Origin: Rhizobacter sp.
GTDB lineage: Bacteria; Pseudomonadota; Gammaproteobacteria; Burkholderiales; Burkholderiaceae_C
Direction: 5' to 3'
Assembly: GCA_025351675.1 (NCBI GenBank)
Contig: JANXVK010000266.1
Span: 1 to 7,250, forward strand
DNA: 7,250 bases
The notes below the pieces were generated by a model. The model ran no database searches, was not told where the DNA came from, and saw nothing but the letters and a program-made list of their open reading frames with translations. Below, piece after piece: positions 6,321 to 7,250 of the stretch. How positions within the stretch are numbered: the stretch's first letter is position 1; the number at the start of each line of letters is the position of its first letter. The position numbers were made by a program, and so were the translations under genes.

Positions 6321-6559
6321 GCGGACGGATGACGACTCCCTGCTCGCCGAGTATGGCGAGCGACCCTCCAAGGGCCACGAAGGAGCCGCTTCGTGGCCCT
6401 TGGTCGGGCCTTGCTTGAGGCGGCCCGGCGCGGCGGCCCGCGCGGTTGGAAGCGGCTCGTTCATCGCCGCATGCTGTCCAGTGACCGCCCCGGGGCAATA
6501 CCCTGGGCCGGCGGCAGCGCCGCTCGGTCAGAATCCCCCGCTGTTTCTCGGAGTCATCG
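6321..6559. other. Intergenic region between the panE-like fragment and fadD
   Basis: This stretch of 239 bases separates divergent genes. It holds the hairpin at 6368-6403 and a very GC-rich segment. No convincing -35/-10 pair for fadD can be read. Several open frames cross it, but none resembles a protein family. Confidence 0.5.
6368..6403. repeat. Perfect 15-bp inverted repeat with 6-nt loop
   Basis: CCAAGGGCCACGAAG (6368-6382) pairs exactly with CTTCGTGGCCCTTGG (6389-6403) around the loop GAGCCG. The stem would be very stable in RNA. No T-run follows on either strand, so it is not a canonical intrinsic terminator. It lies in the divergent intergenic region, about 160 nt before the fadD start and about 50 nt upstream of the panE-like fragment. 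It could be a terminator left from a lost gene, a protein-binding palindrome or a dispersed repeat unit. Confidence 0.75.
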
Positions 6560-7250
6560 ATGGAAAAAACCTGGTTGAAGCAGTACCCGGTCGGCGTGCC
6601 GGCCAGCATCAACGTCGAGCAGTACCCCTCGCTGGTGGCCTTGCTGGACGAAAGCTTCAAGAAGTACGCCGGCCGGATGGCGTACCGATTCATGGGCAAG
6701 ACGATCACGTTCGCGCAGGTCGACGACGCCTCGCGCGCGCTCGCCGCCTGGCTGCAGGCGCAGGGGCTCGAAAAGGGCGACCGCATCGCGATCATGATGC
6801 CCAACGTACCGCAGTACCCGGTCGCGTGCGCGGCGGTGCTGCGCGCCGGCTACGTCGTCGTCAATGTCAACCCGCTGTACACGCCGCGCGAGCTCGAACA
6901 CCAGCTGAAGGATTCGGGCGCCAAGCTGATCATCATGGTCGAGAACTTCGCGACCACCTTGCAGCAGGTGCTGGCCGCGGTGCCGACGAAGAAGATCATC
7001 GTCACGGGGCTGGGCGACATGCTCGGCTTCCCGAAGGCGACGATCGTCAACTACGTCGTGCGCAAGGTGAAGAAGATGGTGCCGGCCTGGGACCTGCCGG
7101 GCGCCGTCAAGTTCAACGATGCGCTCCGGCAGGGCCGCAGCAAGCCGTTCAAGCCGGCGACGGTCGGCCCCGACGACATCGCGGTGCTGCAGTACACCGG
7201 TGGCACCACCGGCGTCAGCAAGGGCGCGGTGCTGCTGCACCGCAACCTCG
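6560..7250 (+). CDS. fadD: Long-chain fatty acid-CoA ligase, N-terminal part (runs off the window)
   Basis: The 230 visible residues match FadD-type acyl-CoA synthetases, which activate long-chain fatty acids to acyl-CoA with ATP for beta-oxidation and lipid synthesis. The start reads MEKTWLKQYPVGVPA. The N-terminal adenylation subdomain includes GDRIAIMMPNVPQYP (73-87) and the motif VNVNPLYTPRELEHQL (101-116). The AMP-binding P-loop YTGGTTGVSKGA is at 212-223, followed by LLHRNL. The family is normally about 550-560 residues, so the visible part is about 40 percent and the rest lies beyond the right edge. ATG 6560 has a good GGAG site at 6550-6553. No frameshift is seen. It is transcribed away from the panE-like fragment and appears unrelated to the upstream membrane-protein cluster. 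Confidence 0.95.
   Translation, partial: MEKTWLKQYPVGVPASINVEQYPSLVALLDESFKKYAGRMAYRFMGKTITFAQVDDASRALAAWLQAQGLEKGDRIAIMMPNVPQYPVACAAVLRAGYVVVNVNPLYTPRELEHQLKDSGAKLIIMVENFATTLQQVLAAVPTKKIIVTGLGDMLGFPKATIVNYVVRKVKKMVPAWDLPGAVKFNDALRQGRSKPFKPATVGPDDIAVLQYTGGTTGVSKGAVLLHRNL

Noticed and set aside
5930..6418. Plus-strand open frame of 162 codons
   Set aside because: It is antisense to the transposase and reductase fragments, with a Ser/Arg/Ala-rich low-complexity translation.
6178..6804. Minus-strand open frame of 208 codons crossing the panE-like fragment and the fadD start
   Set aside because: It runs antisense to fadD and overlaps the recognisable reductase frame in another phase; no family resemblance.

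Overview
The window is GC-rich and gene-dense. Protein similarity, most clearly the FadD start and the YqiK-type flotillin, points to a betaproteobacterium, probably of the order Burkholderiales. That placement is inference from recognised families; no rRNA or marker gene is present.

Layout. Bases 1-688 hold two broken ABC-transporter genes joined head to tail. The first is the N-terminal quarter of an ATPase with Walker A. Near base 222 it runs, out of frame, into the C-terminal half of a ribose/branched-chain-type permease. Just 18 nt later (707-1411) is a seven-helix protein of the microbial rhodopsin superfamily. It keeps much of the proteorhodopsin framework, but the retinal-binding lysine of helix G is glutamine (Q214), the helix C proton acceptor is glycine (G80) and the proton donor is leucine (L91). 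It is therefore a rhodopsin-fold protein that should not bind retinal in the usual covalent way. Then, on the same strand, come a YqiK-like flotillin (1514-3205), an unrecognised four-helix membrane protein (3220-3630) and a sodium:solute symporter-family permease (3698-5605, TTG start). The short gaps (102, 14 and 67 nt) suggest one transcription unit made entirely of membrane proteins.

Bases 5606-6320 are genomic wreckage. They carry a minus-strand IS3-family transposase remnant that lacks its N-terminus and an internal block with two of the three catalytic acidic residues. It abuts a minus-strand N-terminal fragment of a 2-dehydropantoate 2-reductase-like gene (panE/apbA family). A 238-nt gap (6321-6559) contains a strong 15-bp hairpin. 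The window ends in the first 230 residues of a long-chain acyl-CoA synthetase (fadD), which runs off the right edge.

The main point of interest is the lysine-less rhodopsin homologue and its setting beside a flotillin scaffold, a small membrane protein and a symporter. A plausible but untested reading is a non-photochemical membrane protein working in a flotillin-organised patch with a Na+-coupled transporter. Both flanks show rearrangement (the ABC gene join on the left, the IS remnant on the right), so the block may have been moved or trimmed.
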